Assembly (NCBI GenBank): GCA_023623095.1
Contig: JAMNXX010000215.1
Location: 1 to 14,629, forward strand
Direction: 5' to 3'
Length of the DNA: 14,629 nucleotides
From: Bacillota bacterium
GTDB lineage: Bacteria; Bacillota; Clostridia; Peptostreptococcales; Thermotaleaceae
Both the position numbers and the translations under genes were made by a program. This document shows positions 1-6,520 of this stretch, one piece after another. Every line of letters begins with the position of its first letter. Position 1 is the stretch's first letter. The notes below the pieces were generated by a model. That model made no database searches. It had not been told where the DNA came from and worked only from the letters and a program-made list of their open reading frames with translations.

Positions 1-829
1 CTTGCGTTTCTATTTCTGCCTTCTGTTGAAGATAATCTTTTAATTTTTGCTCATAGAGGAGCTTCTTTTTTTTCGCATAATCGGTATAATTTCCTGTATA
101 GGCGGTAAGCTGCCTATTTTCAATTTCGTAAATTTTTTCTGTAATTTTATCTAAGAAATACCGATCATGAGAGATCAGCAGTATGGTTCCAGGATAAAAT
201 TTTAAAAAAGATTCAAGCCATTCAATTCCTTCAATATCCAAGTGATTAGTCGGCTCATCCAGAAGCAGAATATTTGGATTTTCCAGAAGCAATTTTGCTA
301 GGCTCAGCCGGGATTTCTGCCCACCGCTTAATTGTTCGACGGGTTTAGAAAATTCCTCTTCAGAAAAACCCAGCCCACTTAGTATGCCGCGTATTTCACT
401 TTGATATCCATATCCATTTTTTTGTTCAAATTCTTCTAGTTTTTGTGCATAAGTTTTCATTAAATTGTCTAAGTTTTTAGAAGGAGCTTCTGTACTTTTT
501 TTTGCAATTGTTTGTTCCAGTTGGCGGAGTTCCTTTTCCAATGTGATTAAATTTTCAAATGCACACAAGGCTTCATCCCAGACGGTATTTTCACTGGAAA
601 AGAGAGGGGTTTGCTCTAAGTATCCGATAGTCGTATTTTTGGAGATATAGATTTCTCCTTTATCATGAGGCAGAATTCCTGCAATGATTTTTAAAAGGGT
701 AGATTTTCCTGAACCATTTGCTCCAATGATACCGATTTTTTCTCCAGCGTTGACCGTAAATGAGATATTTTCTAAAATCGTATCCACACCAAAGGATTTC
801 TGAATCTGATTACATGATAAGACGATCAT
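1..829 (-). CDS. ABC-F family ATPase, partial (C-terminal part off the left edge)
   Basis: Translating the minus strand from the ATG at 829 gives about 276 residues before the window ends. ABC-F proteins are soluble twin-ATPase proteins that act at the ribosome (translation factor or antibiotic-protection type) rather than in transport. Visible parts: Walker A GANGSGKS (about residues 36-43), a charged linker around residues 110-150, the signature LSGGQ, Walker B ILLLDEPTNHLD (the ABC-F style DEPTNHLD), and the H-loop in LLISHDRYFLD. The sequence then enters a charged, lysine-rich stretch that fits the start of the inter-domain linker. Only the first ABC domain is present here, because the second lies beyond base 1. 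CAGGAGGCAACTT just before the ATG is a strong ribosome binding site. The gene is divergent from rex. In Bacillus subtilis the ABC-F gene ydiF also lies close to rex, so a YdiF-type protein is likely, but the subfamily cannot be settled from half a protein. Confidence 0.93.
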   Translation of the reverse strand, partial: MIVLSCNQIQKSFGVDTILENISFTVNAGEKIGIIGANGSGKSTLLKIIAGILPHDKGEIYISKNTTIGYLEQTPLFSSENTVWDEALCAFENLITLEKELRQLEQTIAKKSTEAPSKNLDNLMKTYAQKLEEFEQKNGYGYQSEIRGILSGLGFSEEEFSKPVEQLSGGQKSRLSLAKLLLENPNILLLDEPTNHLDIEGIEWLESFLKFYPGTILLISHDRYFLDKITEKIYEIENRQLTAYTGNYTDYAKKKKLLYEQKLKDYLQQKAEIETQ

Positions 830-908
830 AAGTTGCCTCCTGTAGATTTTAAAACCAAAAAAGTTATCCAGAATCTATCTGCTGGAATCGTTTCTTGTAC
901 TTTTTTTT

Positions 909-937
909 ATTGTATCAAAAAAAATATAAGAATTAAA
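909..937 (-). promoter_or_regulatory. Weak candidate sigma-A promoter for the ABC-F gene
   Basis: On the minus strand a TACAAT -10 (914 to 909) has a TTTAAT hexamer 17 bases upstream (937 to 932). The -35 matches TTGACA at only 3 of 6 positions, so this is a guess based on position in an AT-rich spacer. Confidence 0.25.
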
Positions 938-958
938 TCTGTACAAAGAACAGTTTTT

Positions 959-967
959 TGTTATAAT
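959..967 (+). promoter_or_regulatory. rex: Extended -10 motif upstream of rex (possible second promoter)
   Basis: TGTTATAAT is a perfect extended -10 (TGnTATAAT), about 105 bases before the rex start. No recognisable -35 lies at the right distance, but extended -10 promoters can work without one. Confidence 0.35.
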
Positions 968-1008
968 ATTTGTTATCAAAGCTTAAAAGCTTCTCTGAAT
1001 TGAAGAAT

Positions 1009-1037
1009 TTGACATATTTATCACAAAGTGATATAAT
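1009..1037 (+). promoter_or_regulatory. rex: Consensus sigma-A promoter of rex
   Basis: TTGACA (1009-1014) and TATAAT (1032-1037) are both perfect hexamers separated by exactly 17 bases. Transcription should start near 1044, leaving a short leader before the rex ATG at 1071. Such a strong promoter usually needs a repressor, and a dyad lies inside the spacer (see 1019-1033). Confidence 0.85.
1019..1033. promoter_or_regulatory. Dyad TATCAC-AAA-GTGATA inside the rex promoter (candidate operator)
   Basis: A perfect 6-bp inverted repeat with a 3-base centre sits between the -35 and -10 and overlaps the first bases of TATAAT. A protein bound here would block RNA polymerase. It does not match the clostridial Rex site TTGTTAA-N4-TTAACAA, so autoregulation by Rex is possible but not shown. 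Confidence 0.4.
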
Positions 1038-1070
1038 GTAGAACAAACTAGATATAGGAGAAGATGAGGA

Positions 1071-1721
1071 ATGGAAAGAGATCATTCAAAAATTTCAATG
1101 GCAGTTATCAGAAGATTGCCGAAATACAGACGATATTTAGAAGAACTGCTGAACAATGATATTCATAGGATATCTTCCAATGAATTGAGCAAAATGACTG
1201 GTTTTACTGCCTCTCAAATCAGACAGGATTTAAATAATTTTGGCGGGTTTGGACAGCAAGGCTATGGCTACAACGTAGAAGCATTGTATGAGGAAATCGG
1301 AAAGATTCTAGGATTGGATCGAGAATATGAAACCGTTATCGTTGGAGCTGGGAACTTGGGTCAGGCGATCGTAAATTATACGAATTTTGAAAAATCCGGT
1401 TTCAAAATGAGAGCCATGTTTGATGTAAACCCGAAATTGATTGGATTAAAAATACGGGATATCGAGATCAAAGATGCGGATGAGCTCGAAACATTTGTCA
1501 GGGAAAACAATATCGATATCGGAATTATTTGTACAACTAAAGAGCAGGCGCAGATTGTAGCAGATCAGCTTGTCAGAGGAAATATACGCGGCATCTGGAA
1601 TTTTGCACCTGCAGATTTGCAAGTTCCTGATCATGTCATGCTGGAAAATGTGCATTTGAGCGAGAGTTTATTTACATTGTCTTATTTATTAAAATCCCAA
1701 AGCGAAGACGAAGAAAGATAA
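1071..1721 (+). CDS. rex: Redox-sensing transcriptional repressor Rex
   Basis: This 216-residue protein has the usual length and architecture of Rex. The N-terminal winged helix (about 1-80) contains the recognition-helix segment SQIRQDLNNFGGFG followed by a G-Q-Q-G-Y-G-Y linker typical of the family. The C-terminal Rossmann domain (about 86-210) starts with VIVGAGNLGQAI, with the dinucleotide-binding GAGNLG at 92-97. Rex senses the NADH/NAD+ ratio and represses fermentation and NADH-oxidising genes when NADH is low. In many Clostridia its targets include the bcd-etf genes, and here such a cluster lies directly downstream. The ATG at 1071 has GGAG 10 bases upstream and sits behind a perfect promoter. 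The protein has no obvious defect. Control of the neighbouring operon is inferred from context, because no full Rex palindrome was found next to it. Confidence 0.96.
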   Translation: MERDHSKISMAVIRRLPKYRRYLEELLNNDIHRISSNELSKMTGFTASQIRQDLNNFGGFGQQGYGYNVEALYEEIGKILGLDREYETVIVGAGNLGQAIVNYTNFEKSGFKMRAMFDVNPKLIGLKIRDIEIKDADELETFVRENNIDIGIICTTKEQAQIVADQLVRGNIRGIWNFAPADLQVPDHVMLENVHLSESLFTLSYLLKSQSEDEER

Positions 1722-1735
1722 ATTTGATGCACCGG

Positions 1736-1761
1736 ACAGTGTTCACAAAAGGGGACACTGT
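1736..1761. repeat. Inverted repeat ACAGTGT-N12-ACACTGT after rex
   Basis: The seven-base arms at 1736-1742 and 1755-1761 are perfect complements. In RNA the stem could extend inward by a G-U and a C-G pair. No U-tract follows, so it is not a classical terminator. It could be an mRNA 3'-end hairpin or a protein-binding dyad, for example an upstream activator site for the sigma-54 promoter at 2018. Confidence 0.5.
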
Positions 1762-1819
1762 ACATAATTTCGAACAAATTAACATATAATTAACAATCTA
1801 GTTGGATAAGGAGAACGGT

Positions 1820-1874
1820 TCCAAAATTCGAGTGTATGGAATCCTGTACATTCGGATTTTGGAATTCTTTTTTT
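1820..1874 (+). terminator. Rho-independent terminator between rex and bcd
   Basis: The arms beginning TTCCAAAATTCGAGTGTA and ending TACATTCGGATTTTGGAA form about 18 paired positions including two G-U pairs, around a loop near 1838-1847. TTCTTTTTTT follows at 1865-1874. This should stop transcripts coming from rex, so the bcd-etf operon needs its own promoter. Confidence 0.85.
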
Positions 1875-2017
1875 GTGCAATATTACGAAGCAAAATCTCA
1901 TCATCCTTTCCAATTTTGTCCTTTTCAGGGACCGGTTTTTAAATAAAGATTGATTTTACTTTAAAATTGCCTAAAAATGCGCTTAAAATTTGTTAAAAAA
2001 ACTCCAATCCAAAAAAG

Positions 2018-2035
2018 TTGGCACGAATTATGCAT
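2018..2035 (+). promoter_or_regulatory. Sigma-54 (RpoN) -24/-12 promoter of the bcd-etfBA operon
   Basis: TTGGCACG-AATT-ATGCAT matches the sigma-54 consensus TGGCACG-N4-TTGCW with one mismatch (A instead of T at the first base of the -12 box). The invariant GG (2020-2021) and GC (2032-2033) have the required spacing. A start near 2045 would leave a leader of about 60 bases before the GTG at 2104. No good sigma-A promoter was found between the terminator and the gene; the best alternative is TTGATT-16-TAAAAA at 1950-1977. Confidence 0.7.
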
Positions 2036-2103
2036 TAAAAACGATTGAATCTGTGAAGAAAATATCAATTTTTCTTTCAAATATAGGCAAGGAGGGAATC
2101 TAT

Positions 2104-3243
2104 GTGAATTTTCAATTGACCAAAGAACAAGAAATGGTAAGAAAAATGGTCAGAGATTTTGCTGAGAATGAAGTAAAGCCTCTGGCGGCAGAAGTAGACG
2201 AAACAGAAAGGTTTCCTATGGAGACTGTCAGGAAAATGCAACAGTATGGTATGATGGGTGTATTTATTCCGAAAGAGTATGGTGGCTCTGGCGGAGATGA
2301 AATTGCCTATGCGATTACCGTAGAGGAATTATCCAGAGTGTGTGCGACGACAGGTGTTATCTGCTCTGCACATTCTTCATTAGCATGTTGGCCAATCTGG
2401 AAGTATGGAACTGAAGAACAAAAACAAAAATATTTGGTTCCATTGGCAAGCGGACAAAAAATTGGTGCATTCGGTTTGACAGAGCCCAATGCAGGAACTG
2501 ATGCAGCAGGACAACAAACGAAAGCTGTCCTTGAAGGGGATCATTGGGTACTGAATGGAACAAAGATCTTTATTACAAACGGTGGAGAAGCAGACATCTA
2601 TGTGGTTATGGCAATGACAGACAAGTCAAAAGGAACAAGAGGAATCAGCTCTTTCATTGTTGAAAAAGGAATGCCAGGATTCAGCATTGGTAAAAAAGAA
2701 AATAAAATGGGGATCCGCGGCTCAGCAACGACAGAATTAGTTTTTGAAGATTGTATCGTTCCGAAAGAAAATCTACTAGGTGAAATCGGAGAAGGGTTCA
2801 AAATTGCGATGAGCACACTGGATGGAGGCCGAATCGGAATTGCGGCTCAGGCATTAGGAATTGCTCAAGGCGCATTGGATGAAACGGTTGCTTATATGAA
2901 ACAAAGAGAACAGTTCGGAAGACCGCTTTGCAAATTCCAAGCATTGCAATTTGAAGTTGCAGATATGGAAACACGGGTTCAAGCCGCAAGGCTGCTTGTC
3001 TATAACGCAGCATGGAAGAAAACAGTAGGAGAACCCTATGGAAAAGCAGCAGCAATGGCAAAATTGTATGCAGCAGAGACAGCAATGTATGTGACAACGA
3101 AAGCGGTTCAACTGCACGGCGGATATGGATATACAAAAGATTATCCAGTAGAAAGAATGATGAGAGACGCGAAAATCACAGAAATTTACGAAGGAACTTC
3201 TGAAGTACAAAGAATGGTAATTTCCAGCGCATTGTTTAAATAA
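2104..3243 (+). CDS. bcd: Acyl-CoA dehydrogenase, butyryl-CoA dehydrogenase type
   Basis: This FAD enzyme interconverts an acyl-CoA and its 2-enoyl-CoA; with the Etf encoded downstream it would act as an enoyl-CoA reductase in the cytoplasm. The chosen GTG start has AGGAGGGAATCTAT directly before it and gives 379 residues beginning [28 protein letters not shown], the usual N-terminus of clostridial Bcd. The longer reading from 1990 adds 38 residues unlike the family. Visible motifs: [12 protein letters not shown] in the middle domain, [10 protein letters not shown] and REQFGRP in the C-terminal domain, and [16 protein letters not shown] near the end, where Glu363 in YEGT corresponds to the catalytic base. 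No thiolase, crotonase or hydroxyacyl-CoA dehydrogenase gene lies beside it, so crotonyl-CoA is only the likeliest substrate; acryloyl-CoA or a branched or aryl enoyl-CoA is possible. Confidence 0.93.
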   Translation: MNFQLTKEQEMVRKMVRDFAENEVKPLAAEVDETERFPMETVRKMQQYGMMGVFIPKEYGGSGGDEIAYAITVEELSRVCATTGVICSAHSSLACWPIWKYGTEEQKQKYLVPLASGQKIGAFGLTEPNAGTDAAGQQTKAVLEGDHWVLNGTKIFITNGGEADIYVVMAMTDKSKGTRGISSFIVEKGMPGFSIGKKENKMGIRGSATTELVFEDCIVPKENLLGEIGEGFKIAMSTLDGGRIGIAAQALGIAQGALDETVAYMKQREQFGRPLCKFQALQFEVADMETRVQAARLLVYNAAWKKTVGEPYGKAAAMAKLYAAETAMYVTTKAVQLHGGYGYTKDYPVERMMRDAKITEIYEGTSEVQRMVISSALFK

Positions 3244-3294
3244 ATAAAAGCAAGACAGATTTTAGAAAAAGCCAGAAATGAAGGAGGAGAAAAA

Positions 3295-4083
3295 ATGAAG
3301 GTCATTGTTTGCGTAAAGCAAGTTCCGGATACAACGGAAGTTAGAATAGACCCTGTAAAGGGAACATTGATCCGCGATGGTGTTCCAAGCATTTTGAATC
3401 CTGATGATGCAAATGCCGTGGAAGAAGCATTGCGCCTGAAAGATAAGAATCAAGATGTGCATGTTACTGTAGTGACGATGGGACCTCCACAAGCAGAAGC
3501 TGTTTTGAGAGAATGCTTAGCGATGGGAGTAGACGAAGCGATTTTGCTCAGCGACAGAGCATTTGCAGGCGCAGATACTTGGGCAACATCGAACACATTG
3601 GCTGCTGCAGTTAGAAAGATCGGGGATTATGATATTATTTATTGCGGAAGACAAGCGATTGACGGTGATACCGCTCAAGTTGGTCCACAATTGGCAGAAA
3701 GACTGGGCATCCCTCAAGTAACTTACGTGAAGGATTTCAAGATAGAAGGAAATGAAATCACGGTTCACCGTGCATTAGAAGATGGATATGAAGTGATTCA
3801 AGTCAAAACTCCTGTTTTACTCACTGCGATCAAAGAATTAAATAAACCGAGATATATGTCTATCCGCGGAATTTATGATGCATATAGAGAAAAAGAAATC
3901 ACAGTATGGTCGCTTGCAGATCTGGGAGTTGCACAGGATCAAGTAGGTTTAGAAGCATCTCCTACAAAAGTATTCCGCTCCTTTACTCCGGAGCCAAAAG
4001 GCAAGGGAATTATGCTTGAAGGGAATACGAAAGAACAGGTAGAGCAATTGATCTATCATCTAAAACAAAAACACGCAATCTAA
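3295..4083 (+). CDS. etfB: Electron transfer flavoprotein, beta subunit
   Basis: The 262-residue product opens with [20 protein letters not shown] and continues with the Etf-beta fold, including [27 protein letters not shown] and the ADTWATS segment. The family signature region is [21 protein letters not shown]. EtfB pairs with EtfA. In bifurcating complexes it carries the FAD that accepts hydride from NADH. The gene follows bcd after 51 bases and has GAAGGAGGAG before its ATG, so it is part of the same operon. Whether this Etf truly bifurcates cannot be read by eye; it would depend on the second flavin site and on the partner dehydrogenase. Assignment as EtfB is secure. Confidence 0.95.
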   Translation: MKVIVCVKQVPDTTEVRIDPVKGTLIRDGVPSILNPDDANAVEEALRLKDKNQDVHVTVVTMGPPQAEAVLRECLAMGVDEAILLSDRAFAGADTWATSNTLAAAVRKIGDYDIIYCGRQAIDGDTAQVGPQLAERLGIPQVTYVKDFKIEGNEITVHRALEDGYEVIQVKTPVLLTAIKELNKPRYMSIRGIYDAYREKEITVWSLADLGVAQDQVGLEASPTKVFRSFTPEPKGKGIMLEGNTKEQVEQLIYHLKQKHAI

Positions 4084-4120
4084 TGCTTTAAAATCGGATA
4101 CGAGAATTGGAGGGAGAAAG

Positions 4121-5353
4121 ATGGCAGTTATCATATTGAAAGATAAATGTATAGGCTGCAGGCTTTGTGTAAAAGCATGTCCTTTTGAAGCGATAGATAT
4201 AGTAGACAAAAAAGCAGTCATCAATGACAAGTGTACAGCGTGCGGTGCTTGTATTGATGTATGTAAATTTGACGCGATTCTGAAAGAAGAATCGGAAAAA
4301 GAGCAGAAAGATCTCTCTGCATATAAAGACGTATGGGTATATGCTGAGCAAAGAAATGGCAAAGTAATGCCGGTTGCGATTGAGCTTCTTGGTGAAGGAA
4401 AAAAATTGGCTCAACAAATTGGCACTGCTGACCTGTGCGCAGTATTGGTAGGAAACAATATCGAGCATCTTGCGCAGGAACTGATTCAATATGGCGCAGA
4501 TAAAGTGTACTTGCTCGAGCATGAATTGTTGGAAAAATATACAACAGATGGATATACAAAGGTCATTACCGATGCGATCAACGAAATCAAGCCGGAGATC
4601 GTTTTGTATGGGGCGACCCATATTGGAAGAGACTTGGCACCTCGAATTGCTGCAAGGGTTGATACAGGACTTACAGCAGACTGTACAAAGCTGGATATCG
4701 ATCCGGAAGACAAGAAGCTTATGCAAACTCGTCCTGCTTTCGGTGGAAATCTCATGGCTACTATCGTTTGCCCTGGTCATAGACCTCAAATGGCTACCGT
4801 AAGACCTGGCGTTATGGACAAAGCAGAAAAAGACGAGACAAGAAAAGGCGAAGTAGTAAAAGTTGCGGTGCAATTGGATAAAAAAGATATCCGTACAGAA
4901 GTACTCGAAGTCGTAAAAGCGGATAAAGAAATCGTATCCTTAACAGATGCTGAAATTATCGTATCTGGCGGCCGTGGATTAGGAAAACCGGAAGGATTCC
5001 AATTGATCGAAAAATTGGCTAAAAAATTAGGCGGCGTTGTAGGTGCATCTCGTGCTACAGTAGACGCGGGCTGGATCGATCACAGCCATCAGGTAGGACA
5101 AACAGGAACAACCGTTAAGCCGAAAATATACATTGCTTGTGGGATTTCCGGAGCAATTCAGCACTTAGCAGGAATGCAAACATCGGATATCATCGTTGCG
5201 ATCAATAAAGATCCGGATGCGCCGATCTTTAATGTTGCAGATTTTGGTATCGTAGGCGATTTGTATGAAGTAATTCCGGTACTGATTGAAGCATATGATA
5301 ATGCAGATGAGATTTTCCACGCTCTCAAGGAAGCTGCTGCAGCAAATGCTTAA
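4121..5353 (+). CDS. etfA: Electron transfer flavoprotein, alpha subunit, with N-terminal 2[4Fe-4S] ferredoxin domain
   Basis: The product has 410 residues, longer than a plain EtfA of roughly 320-340, because about 60 residues at the N-terminus form a ferredoxin domain. Two four-cysteine motifs are complete: Cys10, 13, 16 and 20 ([12 protein letters not shown]) and Cys38, 41, 44 and 48 ([12 protein letters not shown], with Lys in place of the usual Pro). The EtfA core follows from about residue 65. Its C-terminal FAD domain shows [38 protein letters not shown] and the signature [16 protein letters not shown] plus [14 protein letters not shown]. The same Acd-EtfB-EtfA order and EtfA-ferredoxin fusion are known from the caffeyl-CoA reductase CarCDE of Acetobacterium woodii. 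The extra clusters probably pass electrons between the flavins and a soluble ferredoxin. The gene follows etfB after 37 bases with GGAGGGAG as binding site. The stop codon overlaps the palindrome AAATGATCATTT. Confidence 0.95.
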   Translation: MAVIILKDKCIGCRLCVKACPFEAIDIVDKKAVINDKCTACGACIDVCKFDAILKEESEKEQKDLSAYKDVWVYAEQRNGKVMPVAIELLGEGKKLAQQIGTADLCAVLVGNNIEHLAQELIQYGADKVYLLEHELLEKYTTDGYTKVITDAINEIKPEIVLYGATHIGRDLAPRIAARVDTGLTADCTKLDIDPEDKKLMQTRPAFGGNLMATIVCPGHRPQMATVRPGVMDKAEKDETRKGEVVKVAVQLDKKDIRTEVLEVVKADKEIVSLTDAEIIVSGGRGLGKPEGFQLIEKLAKKLGGVVGASRATVDAGWIDHSHQVGQTGTTVKPKIYIACGISGAIQHLAGMQTSDIIVAINKDPDAPIFNVADFGIVGDLYEVIPVLIEAYDNADEIFHALKEAAAANA

Positions 5354-5383
5354 ATGATCATTTGAAATATATTTAAAAAACTA

Positions 5384-5412
5384 TTGCAAAACTATCTGTT
5401 TTCTGTTATATT
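5384..5412 (+). promoter_or_regulatory. Sigma-A promoter in the etfA-marR spacer
   Basis: TTGCAA (5384-5389) and TATATT (5407-5412) are separated by 17 bases. Transcription would start near 5419, 31 bases after the -35 region begins to follow etfA, and would run toward the terminator at 5509-5548. Confidence 0.55.
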
Positions 5413-5418
5413 GTTCAC

Positions 5419-5548
5419 TGTGATTGCAGGTACGCGGCTGATCTTTCTCAAGACAGGTGACTGGGTATTTTTAACAATATAGGAGAAACTAAATTTCAAA
5501 ACAAAAATGGGCAGTTGATCGGGTTGACGACTGACCCTTTTATTTTTT
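5419..5548 (+). ncRNA. Candidate small RNA or leader RNA of unknown family
   Basis: A roughly 130-base stretch runs from a good promoter to an intrinsic terminator and has no convincing ORF. Visible pairing: TTTCTC (5444-5449) with GAGAAA (5483-5488), and the terminator stem. An alternative helix, CTGATC (5438-5443) with GATCGG (5517-5522), would compete with the terminator stem, as in attenuators. It does not match any riboswitch, 6S, SRP or tmRNA core that I recognise. It could also just be the 3' end of the etf transcript. Confidence 0.35.
5509..5548 (+). terminator. Rho-independent terminator before marR
   Basis: GGG (5509-5511) pairs with CCC (5535-5537) and CAGTTG (5512-5517) with CGACTG (5528-5533), with one bulged A and one G-U pair. 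TTTTATTTTTT follows. It would end both the candidate small RNA and any transcript reading through from etfA. Confidence 0.75.
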
Positions 5549-5559
5549 ATAATTTTATG

Positions 5560-5588
5560 TTCGAATGAAGCCATTTCAATGATAATAT
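5560..5588 (+). promoter_or_regulatory. Candidate promoter of the marR-type gene
   Basis: TTCGAA (5560-5565), 17 bases, then TAATAT (5583-5588). The -35 is weak. The spacer carries TGAA-gccat-TTCA, a short dyad where autoregulation by a MarR protein would be expected. The support is mainly positional. Confidence 0.35.
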
Positions 5589-5625
5589 AAGTGGAGAAAG
5601 AATATAGAAATAGCGGGGGAATTTC

Positions 5626-6072
5626 ATGAATCATTATTATCATGCGATCTATAACATGATGAATCGACTGGTGGATAAACTGCTGCTTTATGAATGTAGA
5701 GAATTTAAGGGAGGAAGGAAAGGAAAAGGCCTTTCGCTTTTGGATGTTCAGATTTTATATCGGATCACAAACAATGAAGAAAAAAAGATTCATGAAATCA
5801 TGCGGGAAACAGGGCTGGAACGAAATCTGATTGCCTCTTCCATTCGAAAGCTTATCTCATGTGGATACATTCAAAAAGAACAGTCCGAAAAGGACAGGCG
5901 CGTCCATATATTGAAAGCAACGGATTCAGGAAAGGAATTTATCGCCCTAAAACAGAAAAAACAAAAGGAATGGTTGGAAAAGGTATTGGAAGATATGTCT
6001 TTGAATGAAACAAAAACCGTTTTAAAATTTTTGAGCAATATCGAACAAAATAAAATGCCCCCTCATTTCTGA
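5626..6072 (+). CDS. MarR-family transcriptional regulator
   Basis: The 148-residue product has the MarR layout: an N-terminal dimerisation helix (1-25), a winged helix-turn-helix at about 35-105 with recognition helix GLERNLIASSIRKLISCGY (63-81), the wing motif EKDRRVHILKATDSGKEF with Asp90-Arg91-Arg92, and a C-terminal helix. MarR proteins are dimeric repressors or activators that respond to small ligands or oxidants. They usually control themselves and a neighbouring gene. Here there is no same-strand partner. Both the upstream etf operon and the convergent ferredoxin gene are separated from it by terminators, so the target is unknown. AGCGGGGGAATTTC precedes the ATG as binding site. The protein has only one Cys beyond the N-terminal region (Cys79), besides Cys24. 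Confidence 0.88.
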   Translation: MNHYYHAIYNMMNRLVDKLLLYECREFKGGRKGKGLSLLDVQILYRITNNEEKKIHEIMRETGLERNLIASSIRKLISCGYIQKEQSEKDRRVHILKATDSGKEFIALKQKKQKEWLEKVLEDMSLNETKTVLKFLSNIEQNKMPPHF

Positions 6073-6087
6073 TGGAAATAAGAGGGC
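6046..6087 (-). terminator. Intrinsic terminator of the ferredoxin gene, inside the marR 3' end
   Basis: Read on the minus strand, GCCCTCTTATTTC (6087-6075) pairs with GAAATGAGGGGGC (6069-6057) over 13 positions, and the tail ATTTTATTTTG follows. Two positions are G-U pairs on the minus strand but C-A mismatches on the plus strand. It therefore favours terminating the ferredoxin transcript over the marR transcript. The marR stop codon (6070-6072) lies in the loop. Confidence 0.75.
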
Positions 6088-6106
6088 TTTCCGTTATCAG
6101 ATGTGA

Positions 6107-6289
<183 letters not shown>

Positions 6290-6314
6290 TTAACATAGTA
6301 TGTATTTGGATGCA

Positions 6315-6359
6315 TAGGAAAAGGAACGATTTCCTACAGCAGTAGCCATTGAAAGCTAC
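6315..6359 (-). repeat. Two hairpins in the ferredoxin leader
   Basis: TAGGAAA (6315-6321) pairs with TTTCCTA (6330-6336), and GTAGC (6342-6346) with GCTAC (6355-6359). Both fall in the roughly 110-base leader of the ferredoxin mRNA. They may affect mRNA stability or be regulatory. No known riboswitch core was recognised. Confidence 0.4.
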
Positions 6360-6378
6360 AAAAATGAATTTGTTTTTT

Positions 6379-6388
6379 CTTCATGAAG
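6379..6388. promoter_or_regulatory. Palindrome CTTCATGAAG at the ferredoxin transcription start
   Basis: A perfect 10-bp palindrome lies immediately downstream of the ferredoxin -10 hexamer, where a repressor could act. Short palindromes occur by chance, so this is only a candidate operator. Confidence 0.25.
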
Positions 6389-6396
6389 CTGGTATC

Positions 6397-6425
6397 ATTA
6401 TAGCAAATCAAAAATATGCAGACAA
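6397..6425 (-). promoter_or_regulatory. fdx: Sigma-A promoter of the ferredoxin gene
   Basis: On the minus strand TTGTCT (6425 to 6420), a 17-base spacer and a perfect TATAAT (6402 to 6397). The start would be near 6390, giving a leader of about 110 bases. Confidence 0.7.
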
Positions 6426-6461
6426 TAAAAAAAAAGCAATAAAGTTATAAAAAACACAAAT

Positions 6462-6480
6462 TATAATGATTCTCATTCTA
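6462..6480. promoter_or_regulatory. Candidate Fur box between ferredoxin and the P-loop/Asp23 gene
   Basis: Read on the minus strand, TAGAATGAGAATCATTATA matches the 19-bp Fur consensus GATAATGATAATCATTATC at 15 of 19 positions. On the plus strand its left end is a TATAAT hexamer (6462-6467) that could serve the gene at 6521, so a bound Fur-family repressor would cover that -10. No good -35 accompanies it. Confidence 0.5.
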
Positions 6481-6520
6481 TATTTATGGGATTTAAAGGA
6501 GATTCCAGAAGGAGGGGGCT

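Noticed and set aside
1778..1796. Possible Rex operator (TTAACAA half-site) upstream of bcd
   Set aside because: One half-site is perfect, but the partner arm matches TTGTTAA at only 3 of 7 positions. The similarity comes from a direct repeat of ATTAACA, not a dyad. The TTGTTAA near 1990 also lacks its second arm.
1990..2103. 38-residue N-terminal extension of the acyl-CoA dehydrogenase
   Set aside because: The extension spans the sigma-54 promoter and the ribosome binding site; the GTG at 2104 gives the standard N-terminus.
4634..4655. TTGGCAC within etfA as another sigma-54 promoter
   Set aside because: The GG-to-GC spacing is one base too long and it lies inside coding sequence.
4088..4873. 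Long minus-strand open frame (261 codons) opposite etfA
   Set aside because: It lies entirely antisense to a well-supported gene, is rich in Cys, Phe and Ile as expected of a shadow frame, and has no binding site or recognisable domain.
5425..5440. T-box-like string (AGGTACGCGG) in the etfA-marR spacer
   Set aside because: It lacks the conserved T-box core, lies only a few bases after the predicted start, and has no specifier stem upstream or aminoacyl-tRNA gene downstream.
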